In this document: piece by piece, positions 10,101 through 17,413 of the stretch | Layout of the letters: each line of letters starts with the position of its first letter | Numbering within the stretch: position 1 is the first letter of the stretch | Source of the DNA: Bacteroidales bacterium | GTDB taxonomy: Bacteria; Bacteroidota; Bacteroidia; Bacteroidales; VadinHA17 | Length of the DNA stretch: 64,000 nt | Reading direction: 5' to 3' | Assembly (NCBI GenBank): GCA_009877105.1 | Contig: WXFD01000043.1 | Location: forward strand, 243,602-307,601 | Program-made: the position numbers and the translations under genes | Notes under the pieces: generated by a model | The model's input: only the letters and a program-made list of their open reading frames with translations | Told to the model about the DNA's origin: nothing | Database searches by the model: none

Positions 10101-10505
10101 TGCACCAAGCATCCCGATGTTGGATGGACGAACGACATCATTCTTGTAAATGAAATTGTAATTATTTGTTTTGTCGGCTGCGTAATAAATCTTACCCCCT
10201 ATTTCAGGAGTAACCGCAAGCCGGATATATTCATTTTCCAGGGTAATGGTTTTCCATGCCTTGTCGGTCTTAACATCCGAAATCATGTCATTCATGGCAT
10301 AGGGGTATATGACTTTTGATGCACCCTGGTATGACTCTTTTTTGAAAAACATTGGATTCTTATCTGCCGGGAGAACAGCCCAGGTGGGAATCACCCAATC
10401 CTCCTGAGTAAGTTTCACCTGGGGATATGCGCCCAGGCAGGAAAACAATATCATCAAAATGATCATGGCATATCTCATCTGTGTGATTGAGTGGTTCTTT
10501 TTCAT
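7164..10505 (-). CDS. Exported DUF5107 and tetratricopeptide-repeat protein
   Basis: A large exported protein (1113 residues). After a signal peptide (about 1-29, ending near 'GAYPQ'), residues 30-470 match the DUF5107 pattern: 'EIGGKIYYAADK', 'GGIEWCVLHHHRAS', 'NPTPYTHSFLYWANVAAH'. These residues resemble the galactose-mutarotase-like fold seen in proteins acting on or sensing carbohydrates. Residues about 500-1113 are successive TPR units ('AVGNYYLKNGDYTRARACFSRA', 'AWRNLGWGYYYAMDNGERAI'), ending in a helical cap. In Bacteroidota such proteins are often found near glycan-degradation loci; no such enzyme is adjacent here, so the partner is unknown. It is transcribed alone, away from the 10.5-11.4 kb gap. 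Confidence 0.88.
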   Translation of the reverse strand: MKKNHSITQMRYAMIILMILFSCLGAYPQVKLTQEDWVIPTWAVLPADKNPMFFKKESYQGASKVIYPYAMNDMISDVKTDKAWKTITLENEYIRLAVTPEIGGKIYYAADKTNNYNFIYKNDVVRPSNIGMLGAWVSGGIEWCVLHHHRASTFLPVDWSASENSDGSKTVWVGETEPRHRMRWTIGITVFPGRSYYQAEVKITNPTPYTHSFLYWANVAAHTNRDYQVIFPPSVQIATFHAKNSFTHWPFSTEIYSGQDFTRGVDISWWKNAENSNSFFAHDLKEDFMGGYDHGRQAGTVHIGDHNIVKGAKLWEWGSGPRGQATEARLTDKSGPYVEIMVGAFSDNQPDYSWIRPYEVKVFKQYWYPVKDIQGFKNANLNGAVNLEAREKNQVFLGYYSTRKVAKANIVLKQGDKTIFETTTEISPEKAFTRTIKPGVPFIMEDLYTQMSDQETGEVLVSYKPVAIKREDKLPEIVKRPDEPKDIPTIEELYLAGSRIQQFYNPTLDPMDYYTEALKRDPGDIRTNTAVGNYYLKNGDYTRARACFSRAIKRLTKDYTRPSDCEPLYLQGLTLKAMGLYDEAVDTLYRATWDHAWHSAAYLELARISSMRGDFLKALNETDESLSTNSRNNPAIELKAALLRKTGDLKASSELLETIVKQDPLDFRAANEYYLVLKASGDRQKADAVLADLAGKMRDFDQNYLELAISYLNDGFLQEAEDVLKRFRGSNPMVNYYLGYILDKNGNRPEALKQFRSGSALPVDYVFPFRLETVNVLRLVSSCLPDDARPWYYLGNLLYDKQSATAVECWEKAVSLDPQLAIAWRNLGWGYYYAMDNGERAIEAYEKAIALEKNEPVYYTELDALYEMSNTPVEKRLRLFDGSNETVRKRDDSFIRQIVVLTLAGQPEKAVEYLAGRNFSYREGSSRVREVLIDAHLMMGRKHMEERNFKKALDEFMLARVPDEEGGSARAGAREVQVDYHIGLAYEALGNKSKARSYYTMAAKPEIRDGNYIRYYQALSQAKLGNKTKAGEIFNSMMDAGEKQISSSGSDTDFFAKFGEREARNVILSEAYLLKGLACKGLGNIEPAKENLEKALELSAGNLYAKVELMDLK

Positions 10506-11357
10506 CCTGATATGATTTTTTATACTTCTTTTATTGGTTTGATCTGAAGGTATTGATACAGGTTCCTGATTTGTATTTTATGTTTTCTCCTGTGTTTGTT
10601 ACTGAATCCATCCGGATACTGATCCCGGAATGTTTCCCAAAAATATAAAGTTCACGGAGAAAAGCCAGTAATCTGCAGGATAAAATGATCGTGTTTACAT
10701 TTGAAGCCGTATGTCATTGAATATGCCTGCACATTGCCGTTAAATTTCAAACCAGGCCTGTATGCCAGTTTTGAAGGTCTTTCAGTCAGCCTGCCTTAAT
10801 TACCTTGATTGATGAGGGCCATTTATCCGGCCGAATAATTGCCCGAAAGACGATTCATTAAAGACCGGCACAGATAACTGAGGGATGATTATTTCGGCCT
10901 GGGGCGAAGGAATTGAATGAACTCAGCCTGATCCTGATTGACCCGAACTGTAAAAAGCATGCTTTTTACAGTTTTTTAATCATAGAATTCAATTGTTTGG
11001 TCAAAATGATTTTTCGAGTCCGTATTTGCTTAATTCATTGATCTGTTCCGTAAGTTATTGAATATCAATATTTATATTAAATGAATTGAATTACTCCTGT
11101 CTGTTTTCGTGAAACTGCCTGTAAATTTCCGGTTCCTTTTGACGAAGAGACTGAAACGTTTCATCAATGACGGTATATGGTGAACGCATAGCCCGATTTG
11201 ATTGATAAAGCTGCCGGGTGTTTGTCTTATTTTCCCGTCTGTCCGGTATTCGGGTATTGTCAGGCTTGTTATCCGGGACTATTTTTATTACCATGGAATT
11301 ATACTTTGAACCACCGGGTTTTAAAGATTTTATTTCCGGCAAATCAAAAGCAATGAC
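10506..11357. other. 852-bp gap containing an orphan terminator
   Basis: No convincing protein gene lies here. A minus-strand open frame at 11091-11690 mostly lies opposite the better-supported gene at 11358. The stretch contains a strong plus-strand terminator (10947-10978) with no gene upstream of it on that strand, and a lone TACATTTG -7-like element at 10696-10703 without a matching -33 element. I looked for RNase P, tmRNA and SRP RNA core motifs and did not recognise any. Confidence 0.5.
10947..10978 (+). terminator. Strong orphan rho-independent terminator
   Basis: ACTGTAAAAAGCA (10947-10959) is followed directly by its exact reverse complement (10960-10972), a 26-nt perfect palindrome, then a T run to 10977. 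The only gene to its left (7164-10505) runs the other way, so this would end an unannotated plus-strand transcript. Confidence 0.7.
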
Positions 11358-11873
11358 ATGAACAAGGAGAATAGTCCGCAACCGAAGCCTGACCTGAAAC
11401 AGGCGATTTTGCACATGACAGCTGAAGGGAGGGAAGATTTTCTTCTCTACCTTAAAAACATTGGCCTGTTGTCTGAGCCGAATATCCTGGTGCTTTCGCC
11501 AGGACAGCATTACTATTATGATGAAAGTGACTTGAGAAGCCTCAAGATACTCGTAAACATGAAAAAACTCAATCTTGTGAGGCATCTTGACAGGTTCCTG
11601 CATAATCTCTATCGTATCCTTCCGCCTGAAGCCAGTTTTATCGGATGTTTCTCCGATTCCGCTACGGAAAGAGCATACAATGTGAAACATGGTTATTCAT
11701 CAGGAAAGCTGTTAAGCAGCATCAGGAACCTGTTTGGTTACATCACCGAACAGAAAATGTCGGGGATTAAGGTATCCGAGATTCTTAAGACGCACGGATT
11801 CAAGATTATTGACATGAGTGAAATTAACGGTGTCACATTTTTCTGGTCGCGGAATGTTCGCCGTTCCAATTAA
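11358..11873 (+). CDS. Hypothetical protein (171 aa), methyltransferase-like tail
   Basis: I do not recognise this protein with certainty. It is hydrophilic, has no signal peptide and starts at an ATG after an AT-rich leader. 'HLDRFLHNLYRILPPEASFIGCF' followed by 'GIKVSEILKTHGFKIIDMSEINGVTFFWSRN' resembles a family of small Bacteroidota proteins found near exopolysaccharide sugar transferases, whose shape recalls the last strands of SAM-dependent methyltransferases. No glycine-rich SAM motif is present, so catalysis is doubtful. It stands alone; the structured element at 11912-12056 begins 39 bp after its stop. Confidence 0.6.
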   Translation: MNKENSPQPKPDLKQAILHMTAEGREDFLLYLKNIGLLSEPNILVLSPGQHYYYDESDLRSLKILVNMKKLNLVRHLDRFLHNLYRILPPEASFIGCFSDSATERAYNVKHGYSSGKLLSSIRNLFGYITEQKMSGIKVSEILKTHGFKIIDMSEINGVTFFWSRNVRRSN

Positions 11874-12251
11874 AGGGAATCATAATGATTATTTAATTTA
11901 TTTCAGATAAAATGAGGCTGCATTGACAAAACTGGTCGTTTGCCGGAAATGTTTCCCGTATCTCACCGGCTACATGACAATACTCTGAGCAGTACTCAAC
12001 TGATACCCTGATCCAGGGGTATATATCCTTCTATTAACCAGTTGATGCAGCCTCATATTTTTAACCACTCCAGTCTGTTCAGATATTTGTTTTATGGCTA
12101 AATTTGAGATGCAGCTGGTAAGAGATAGAATATGTTTGAACTCTTCCGGCCGGGCAGATAGGGTTCTTTTGCTGGTTTCCCGAATTACCGCTATCTTATG
12201 GGACCAGGATGAAGTGCCTTGATTTAAATGTAATAATTAAGATGGATTGTC
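11874..12251. other. 378-bp gap: structured element and upstream region of the Tat protein gene
   Basis: The left half holds the inverted-repeat element 11912-12056. The right half contains TATGTTTG at 12131-12138, a perfect Bacteroidota -7 match. The nearest TTTG (12103-12106) is 24 bp upstream of it, longer than usual, so the promoter is uncertain. No gene seen. Confidence 0.5.
11912..12056. repeat. 145-bp inverted-repeat element with internal hairpins
   Basis: ATGAGGCTGCAT (11912-11923) is the exact reverse complement of ATGCAGCCTCAT (12045-12056). Just inside, AACTGGT (11930-11936) pairs with ACCAGTT (12037-12043), giving a 19-bp interrupted stem. Within it I see GCCGG...CCGGC (about 11942-11970), a short TGAG/CTCA hairpin, and ATACCCTG-ATC-CAGGG(G)TAT (about 12003-12022). 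An AT-rich tract with T5 follows the right arm. This could be a structured RNA or a small mobile element; I cannot place it in a known family. Confidence 0.6.
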
Positions 12252-13268
12252 ATGATGACGGATAGGGAAGAAGGCAGAATTATAAGCAGGAGGGATTTTT
12301 CCCGGAAAGGTCTGACAGCTGCGGCAGCACTTGCTACGGTTGGGCTGGGTGGTTATGGTTTGCTTAGCACGGGAAAGGGCAGGAGCCTGAAGAACTATTA
12401 CAGGATGGGCCATTGTGCACCATCTGTGATGCAGACTCTGGTGGAAACCGGCAGAACAGGGCATTCCGGCCTGGTTTTGTACACCGGTGCAATGTCGGGA
12501 GGGATTGCGGGCCCTTCCATGGAATGCGGAGCCCTGACAGCGCCTTTGATTTACATGGGATTTGAGGAGAAAAAACCTGCCGGATTATCTGAAAAGCTTG
12601 AACTGATAAGCAGGGGGCAGGATTACATTAAACGATTTGAAGAGTTCAACGGGACCTGTATTTGCGGAAATATCAGGCAGGGAGGAATGCCGGCATGCAG
12701 GAGGGCCGTAAGTAATTTTTACGGGTTGTATTCAGCCTCTGTGAAAAAACCTTATCCTGTCCCGGATGTTGCGCGTCAATCATATGCCATCCTGCTTTCG
12801 GAATTCGATTCCCGGAATTTTCATTGTGCCGGCAATGTGCTGAAAAATCTCGATGGAAAATTCAGGCCGGCAGAGGAATTGTATGATGCATCATGGCTTC
12901 TGGTAGGAGGACTCGCAATGCTGAACAGAACCTGCGGGGCCCTTGCTGCCGGTGTCATGGCTCTGAGCTCAGTAACGGCAGAGATTGAAAAAAACTTTTT
13001 CAGGGTTGCAAGGATGAACCGGTTGTTTAAGGCAAACAATAATAAGGCGATGGATGAGGACATGAACAATTTCAACCGCTCCATCCATTTCAGCGAGAAC
13101 CTGGGAATCTGGTTCCGCAAGGAATTCGGATCAACTACCTGCCTCGATATCTGCGGTGCCAACTTTTCAGTTGCGGGTGATGCTGAAAACTATCTTTCAG
13201 GGAATTATATCGGACTATGTTCGGATATTGCAAAAAGAGTTGCCGAAAAAGTCAATTCAATGATCTGA
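12252..13268 (+). CDS. Tat-exported protein with two C_GCAxxG_C_C modules
   Basis: 338-residue protein with a twin-arginine leader (SRRDFSRKG at 12-20, then a hydrophobic alanine-rich stretch), so it is likely exported folded, perhaps with a bound cofactor. The mature part is an internal duplication of the C_GCAxxG_C_C family, thought to be redox-active or metal-binding. The first half has Cys55, Cys92 (in ECGALTAP), Cys136, Cys138 and Cys149. The second has Cys192, Cys228 (in TCGALAAG), Cys297, Cys301 and Cys323. Five cysteines per half fall in the same order. Most family members have one module and no Tat signal. No electron-transfer partner is adjacent. The cofactor is not known. Confidence 0.8.
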   Translation: MMTDREEGRIISRRDFSRKGLTAAAALATVGLGGYGLLSTGKGRSLKNYYRMGHCAPSVMQTLVETGRTGHSGLVLYTGAMSGGIAGPSMECGALTAPLIYMGFEEKKPAGLSEKLELISRGQDYIKRFEEFNGTCICGNIRQGGMPACRRAVSNFYGLYSASVKKPYPVPDVARQSYAILLSEFDSRNFHCAGNVLKNLDGKFRPAEELYDASWLLVGGLAMLNRTCGALAAGVMALSSVTAEIEKNFFRVARMNRLFKANNNKAMDEDMNNFNRSIHFSENLGIWFRKEFGSTTCLDICGANFSVAGDAENYLSGNYIGLCSDIAKRVAEKVNSMI

Positions 13269-13283
13269 TAATTGTTATCCGTT

Positions 13284-13317
13284 ACCGGACAGCCTGATAC
13301 CGGTCCGGTTTATTATT
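13284..13317 (+). terminator. Terminator after the Tat C_GCAxxG_C_C gene
   Basis: ACCGGAC (13284-13290) pairs perfectly with GTCCGGT (13303-13309), followed by a T-rich tail (TTATTATTT). It lies 16 bp past the stop codon, before the convergent FISUMP gene. Confidence 0.5.
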
Positions 13318-13384
13318 TCAAAAGATTTCACCGGGCGGATTCCTAATACGGACATTGGTTTACTGCCAGGATTATGCTTAAGCC

Positions 13385-14356
13385 TCAGTTATTTTTTATA
13401 CATCTGACAGAAAATCCATATTTTTTATTCAGATACCCGGACAATACTTCTGTTACGAAATCATCCAGTTCTCTTAAATAGGCCTCTTCCTCACTGAACG
13501 GTGTTGATGCCCACCAGGCTCCCATTTCTCCGATCAGGACGTAAGATCCATCAATACGGCTGCCTCCGGGCAGGGCCGTGAATCCGCTTTCGTTGGTTGA
13601 CTTGTCATTGAAATGTTTCCAGTGTTCAGATCCTTCCTCCTTCAGCTTGTCTCCGGCAAGGTATTCACCCCCGAGAAATGTTGTCAGGGTTTTCCACTGA
13701 TCATTTGAGGGAATCCGCCATCCTGCCGGACATAATTTGCCGGAGGCCACGGCATACCAGTTGTACAGGGCTCCATATACTGGTTTATTGGCGGCTTCGT
13801 CGTTGTTGTACCAGCAATATCCAGGTGTATTGAGGCTTTTCCACTCAGTATTGCCAGAAACAAGAGGAATTTCAGTTCCGTCATTGAACCTGGTGGTTTT
13901 CAGATTTTCGGCCATCCATACCTGGTTTCCGATTGTAACGGTCCTGTAGGAGTTTCCTTCTATGTCGTCAACGGTGCCGGTAATGATCTTTGATGTTACA
14001 AAACTGACTTCGTTCCCGTAGGCTGTGCCTGCACTGTTGGTGGCGTATGCCCTTACGGTGTAATAAGTGCCGGGAACAAGCAGTGACAGATCGCTTGTGA
14101 ATGAACCTGATCCGGTTCCGTCAAGGGTTCTGGTATTGGCGATTGTCGGATTCCCCGATGTGTTGTAACAGACTCCCCTGGCAGTGATCGTACTTCCGCC
14201 GTCGCTGATGATGTTTCCCCCGGTTACAGCTGAAGTTGTGGTTATTTTGGTTATATCGGAAGTGGTCAATACAGGTAATTCACCTTTGTTGCAGGAAACA
14301 CCGGTCATTAACAGTACAAGACAGATAATGCCGTCATATCTGATGATGTTTTTCAT
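13385..14356 (-). CDS. FISUMP-domain lipoprotein
   Basis: Surface or periplasmic lipoprotein of 323 residues, taking the ATG at 14356 because it directly precedes a lipoprotein signal (a hydrophobic stretch, then TGVSC); an in-frame start at 14380 adds eight residues. Residues about 25-125 form a fibronectin-III-like domain ('TSAVTGGNIISDGG', 'VRAYATNSAGTAYGNEV'). The rest is a Fibrobacter-succinogenes-major-paralogous (FISUMP) domain: 'VTIGNQVWMAENLKTTRFNDGT', 'YCWYNNDE', 'YGALYNWYAV', 'CPAGWRIPSNDQWKTL', 'ESGFTALPGGSR', ending 'YGFSVRCIKNN'. The function of this domain is unknown; it is common in secreted Bacteroidota proteins. A second FISUMP protein lies 3 kb to the right. Confidence 0.88.
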   Translation of the reverse strand: MKNIIRYDGIICLVLLMTGVSCNKGELPVLTTSDITKITTTSAVTGGNIISDGGSTITARGVCYNTSGNPTIANTRTLDGTGSGSFTSDLSLLVPGTYYTVRAYATNSAGTAYGNEVSFVTSKIITGTVDDIEGNSYRTVTIGNQVWMAENLKTTRFNDGTEIPLVSGNTEWKSLNTPGYCWYNNDEAANKPVYGALYNWYAVASGKLCPAGWRIPSNDQWKTLTTFLGGEYLAGDKLKEEGSEHWKHFNDKSTNESGFTALPGGSRIDGSYVLIGEMGAWWASTPFSEEEAYLRELDDFVTEVLSGYLNKKYGFSVRCIKNN

Positions 14357-14399
14357 AACATGCTGATTAAATGGAAACATAGAAACAAACGTGTCTCCA

Positions 14400-15455
14400 T
14401 CAGGCTCCCAATTCCCATCTCCTGAAGAAGAGGGCCTGTCGTACCACAGGCAGGGTTTTGAATTCGATCTCTTCCATTTGCTGCTGGCTCAGGGGGGAGA
14501 ATTCGGAAGCGATTTTTACGTTCTCCTCTATCTGGGCTACATTGTCAACTCCGATTATTGTTGTACTGACCGGCAGGCTCATATTATACGTCAGTGCTTC
14601 CCTGATGGATATTGTTCCCGGTTTCGAGGTACGGAGCTGTTCATGCTGCTGTTCGAGGGGTGGAGGAGTCCATGAAGACAGTAAGCGGCTCCTGGTTGTA
14701 ACTTTCATTCCGATAATTGCAATGCCTTTTTCCTGTGCTGCGGGCAGAAGGTAGTTTTTAAAACTCAGGTAATGGACATCGGCAGCATTGACAGCAAGAA
14801 GGATTGCATCGAACGGATAGCGTTTTATTGCCTCAAGCAGCACCAGTGGTTCGTAGTGACCTGTAATGCCAACATACTTTACAACACCTTCTGATTTGGC
14901 TTTTTCCAGTGCTTTTATCGCTCCGTTGGGTGCAAAGATCTGGTCGACCTGGTCCTGCCGCTGGACGTTATGCAGCTGCCAGAGATTGATGTGGTCAGTC
15001 TGAAGATTTTTCAGGCTCTCTTCCAGGAGGCGCATTGATCCGTCGTAGGTCCTGTCGTGGGTTTTGGTTGAGAGCCACACTTCATTCCTGCGGGTTTTCA
15101 TTACCCTGCCAATATTTAGCTGACTCACTCCCTGACCGTAAGAAGCCGCTGTATCAATATAATTAACACCCAGATCAATGGCCCTGTTGATGATCTTTTC
15201 CGACTCTTCTTCCATGCCTTTGATTTCAATGGTTGCCTGCCCTCCAAGACTCAAAATCCCCACCTTGTATCCTGTTTTTCCAAATGACCTGGTAGGCATT
15301 GCATTGAATGTTACAGGATTGAAAGGCTCCGAATGATTTTTTCTGAAAGGGACCATTATATCAACTTTTTCTGACGGCAGGGATTTCCCTACAGTCACCA
15401 TGGCTGCTGCAGCCATCCCGTTTCCCAGAAACTTCCGGCGGTTTATATTTTTCAT
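14400..15455 (-). CDS. Aldo/keto reductase with Tat signal
   Basis: 351-residue aldo/keto reductase. The N-terminus 'NINRRKFLGNGMAAAAMVTVG' is a twin-arginine leader, so the enzyme is probably exported with its NADPH-type cofactor or a replacement. Fold and catalytic signatures follow: 'VNYIDTAASYGQG' (catalytic Asp and Tyr), 'WLSTKTHDRT' (Lys), 'INLWQLHNVQ' (His), and 'VSTTIIGVDNVAQIEENV' near the cofactor phosphate site. The (beta/alpha)8 part is full length. Close relatives are annotated only as oxidoreductases. It ends 19 bp from the start region of the FISUMP gene, in the same direction, so co-transcription is possible. Confidence 0.9.
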   Translation of the reverse strand: MKNINRRKFLGNGMAAAAMVTVGKSLPSEKVDIMVPFRKNHSEPFNPVTFNAMPTRSFGKTGYKVGILSLGGQATIEIKGMEEESEKIINRAIDLGVNYIDTAASYGQGVSQLNIGRVMKTRRNEVWLSTKTHDRTYDGSMRLLEESLKNLQTDHINLWQLHNVQRQDQVDQIFAPNGAIKALEKAKSEGVVKYVGITGHYEPLVLLEAIKRYPFDAILLAVNAADVHYLSFKNYLLPAAQEKGIAIIGMKVTTRSRLLSSWTPPPLEQQHEQLRTSKPGTISIREALTYNMSLPVSTTIIGVDNVAQIEENVKIASEFSPLSQQQMEEIEFKTLPVVRQALFFRRWELGA

Positions 15456-15825
15456 CGGTGTCAGTTTTGTATGTTAATTACAGATATTATTTCAAGCTCA
15501 AATTTACTTATTTTTTTAAGGTATTTCTGTAAAAAGGGTTAAGATAATCAGGGCAGATAATTTCCGGGAAACCGGATTTTCATGTGCCGTGATGAACTGT
15601 TAAATGTTTAACAACAGTTTGGATAATACTCTGAACCGGTCCTGAAACAAAGCCGGAAGCATGAAAAACTCAGAATTTATTGTGACAGTTTAGTTGCTCA
15701 GACCCGGATTTTGTCGTAACTTTAAATCTCAGATTCAGGGGACTTTAATACTTCGGCAGGGCGGTTTGGTACCGGGCAAAGGAAGCATTTATTTAACGGA
15801 ATGAACAGTTCTGTTTAAAAAAGCA
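15456..15825. other. 370-bp gap with a possible promoter
   Basis: This lies between the divergent aldo/keto reductase and the small 15826 gene. Apart from the promoter-like pair at 15694-15724 I see no gene, repeat or RNA signature. Confidence 0.4.
15694..15724 (+). promoter_or_regulatory. Putative promoter for the 15826 gene
   Basis: TTG (15694-15696), a 20-bp spacer and TAACTTTA (15717-15724), which is one mismatch from TAnnTTTG. The leader would be about 95 nt. Confidence 0.35.
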
Positions 15826-16179
15826 ATGAACAGTCTCAGGGAAATAGAAAGCAAATTGCTCCTGTATTTCAGCATAGTTCGGGACGGTTGCAGGAATTAT
15901 GTGAGCGAATGTGAGTATACACCCTATAATTGCGGTTACAGCGAGGGAAGCGAAAGACCGGTTAACACCTACGAATTATGCATGTTTGTGACCGGAGTGG
16001 TAAAATGTCCGGGAGAAATTGAAAAACATTACAGGGAAAGACATAACAAGCGAGTCTGCAGGACCATATTGAGAGCAATTGAAAGACTTGAGAAGAAAGG
16101 GTTTATAATAAAAGACAACAGATCAGCCGGTGTAATAAGTCAGACCGATAAATGGCATATGACATACAGGATGGTATGA
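15826..16179 (+). CDS. Hypothetical protein (117 aa), possibly winged-helix
   Basis: Small basic protein without signal peptide or membrane segment. The C-terminal half ('RVCRTILRAIERLEKKGFIIKDNRSAG') resembles the recognition helix and wing of winged-helix DNA-binding proteins. The N-terminal half has four spaced cysteines (in 'RDGCRNYVSECEYTPYNCGY' and 'YELCMF') that could bind a metal. I cannot assign a family. It stands alone upstream of the tRNA-Val gene, which is on the opposite strand. That it is a real gene is supported by its promoter-like sequence and protein-like composition, not by recognised homology. Confidence 0.5.
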   Translation: MNSLREIESKLLLYFSIVRDGCRNYVSECEYTPYNCGYSEGSERPVNTYELCMFVTGVVKCPGEIEKHYRERHNKRVCRTILRAIERLEKKGFIIKDNRSAGVISQTDKWHMTYRMV

Positions 16180-16250
16180 ATTCAGGCCGACAGGAACTGA
16201 TAAACACAGCCCCGCAATGATGGAGTTCAGGAAATGTCAGGTTACGGTCG

Positions 16251-16325
16251 TGGGGCGTGACAGATTCGAACTGTCGACCTCTTGCGTGTGAAGCAAGCGC
16301 TCTGAACCGGCTGAGCTAACGTCCC
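16251..16325 (-). tRNA. tRNA-Val (anticodon CAC)
   Basis: The minus strand folds as a 75-nt cloverleaf: acceptor GGGACGT/ACGCCCC with an A-C mismatch at the fourth pair, D-arm 'AGCTCAGCCGGTTCAGAGC', anticodon stem CTTGC/GCAAG with loop TTCACAC (anticodon CAC, codon GTG), T-loop TTCGAAT, discriminator A. CCA is not encoded; the next bases are CGA. Confidence 0.92.
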
Positions 16326-16473
16326 GGATCCGCAAAAATACTGAATTTCTGATTCTGTCCCGGCACTTTCTGCATTATTTGCACATTTATCCGGGCTTAA
16401 AAATGGTTAATCACTGAATCTCCGGATAAGATCAACGATCAGGAAAAATCCGACACACTGTTACCGTTTGTTT

Positions 16474-17280
16474 TCAGCTTTGCGCCGCTCCTATGGCCGT
16501 AGCAAATTCGGCATTTGCAGGGAACTCAAATTGAATGTTATACATACTTGAGATGGATGCAAGTATTTTTTGGCCGAGTATATTGTTGCTGCCGTTTCCG
16601 GTTACCACAACGGTGTCGTTGTTCTTGCTCCTGGCTGCAAAGACCGAAACCATACCGATTACCTGGTATGTAAGGTTCAGGATACCGGCAGCAATATCTT
16701 CCCTGGTAGCAGTGTCGAGCATTTTTCCGAAGTTCGAAGCTGTGTATTCCCTGTTGAGAAAACCAATATTGCCTTCAGCAATGTCGCCAATCTGAAGATC
16801 GATATTGTTGATATTGCCTTTTGCGGCATAGTTCATTATGGTATCAAAATCGGAGATATTAAGCAGCTGCCGGGCCAGTCCGGTTATAGTCCCGCCACCC
16901 ACTCCGGTGCCTCCCAGGTGAGTGATCGCGGAGCCGTCAACCTGGATGATTGCCGTGCCGGTTCCGATATTGGAAATGATGATCCGGTCCTTTTTTGCAA
17001 GGTATTTTCCGCCAGTTCCGATGGCAACCATCTCATCTATCCTGGTAGTGGCAATACCGAACAGGTTCCCCGGGATCCTGGAGGCTCCCACACCGGTAAT
17101 GTTTATTTTCTCGATATTGGCCAGGTTTAAATTATTCTCTACAAGCAGTTTACCGAATGCTCCAGTTGCCGAGGTAATAGCGTCGAAAGCCTTTGTCCTG
17201 ACCATAATGATACCCTTTTTCCCTGAATTCACCGCCGCTACTTTGGTAGTTGTACTTCCAATGTCTATCCCTATTACCAT
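16474..17280 (-). CDS. coaW: Type II pantothenate kinase
   Basis: Phosphorylates pantothenate with ATP, the first step of coenzyme A synthesis. 268 residues, about the size of the Staphylococcus CoaW type. Motifs of the actin/ASKHA fold: phosphate-1 'MVIGIDIGSTTTKVAAV' at the N-terminus, 'SNIGTGTAIIQVDG' near residue 100, the eukaryotic-PanK-like 'GGTGVGGGTITGL' at about 122-134, and adenosine-motif 'VVVTGNGSNN' near 223. Many Bacteroidota use the unrelated type III enzyme (CoaX), so the type II form is of note. It stands alone. An alternative in the same superfamily (BadF/BcrA-like activator) is less likely given the GGTGxGGGT block. Confidence 0.88.
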   Translation of the reverse strand: MVIGIDIGSTTTKVAAVNSGKKGIIMVRTKAFDAITSATGAFGKLLVENNLNLANIEKINITGVGASRIPGNLFGIATTRIDEMVAIGTGGKYLAKKDRIIISNIGTGTAIIQVDGSAITHLGGTGVGGGTITGLARQLLNISDFDTIMNYAAKGNINNIDLQIGDIAEGNIGFLNREYTASNFGKMLDTATREDIAAGILNLTYQVIGMVSVFAARSKNNDTVVVTGNGSNNILGQKILASISSMYNIQFEFPANAEFATAIGAAQS

Positions 17281-17413
17281 GGCTCTGAATATTTAAGAAG
17301 AGGCTTTTTCATACCTTTGGGTTTCATGGCAAAATTAATCATTAAATAATATTAATGAGATGACCGCGTGTGAGTTTCACTGAAGGAGCCTTATGCCATA
17401 TCCTGTGATTCTG

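Noticed and set aside
11091..11690. 199-residue minus-strand open frame
   Set aside because: Half of it lies opposite the better-supported 11358-11873 gene, and its composition is irregular with no motif.
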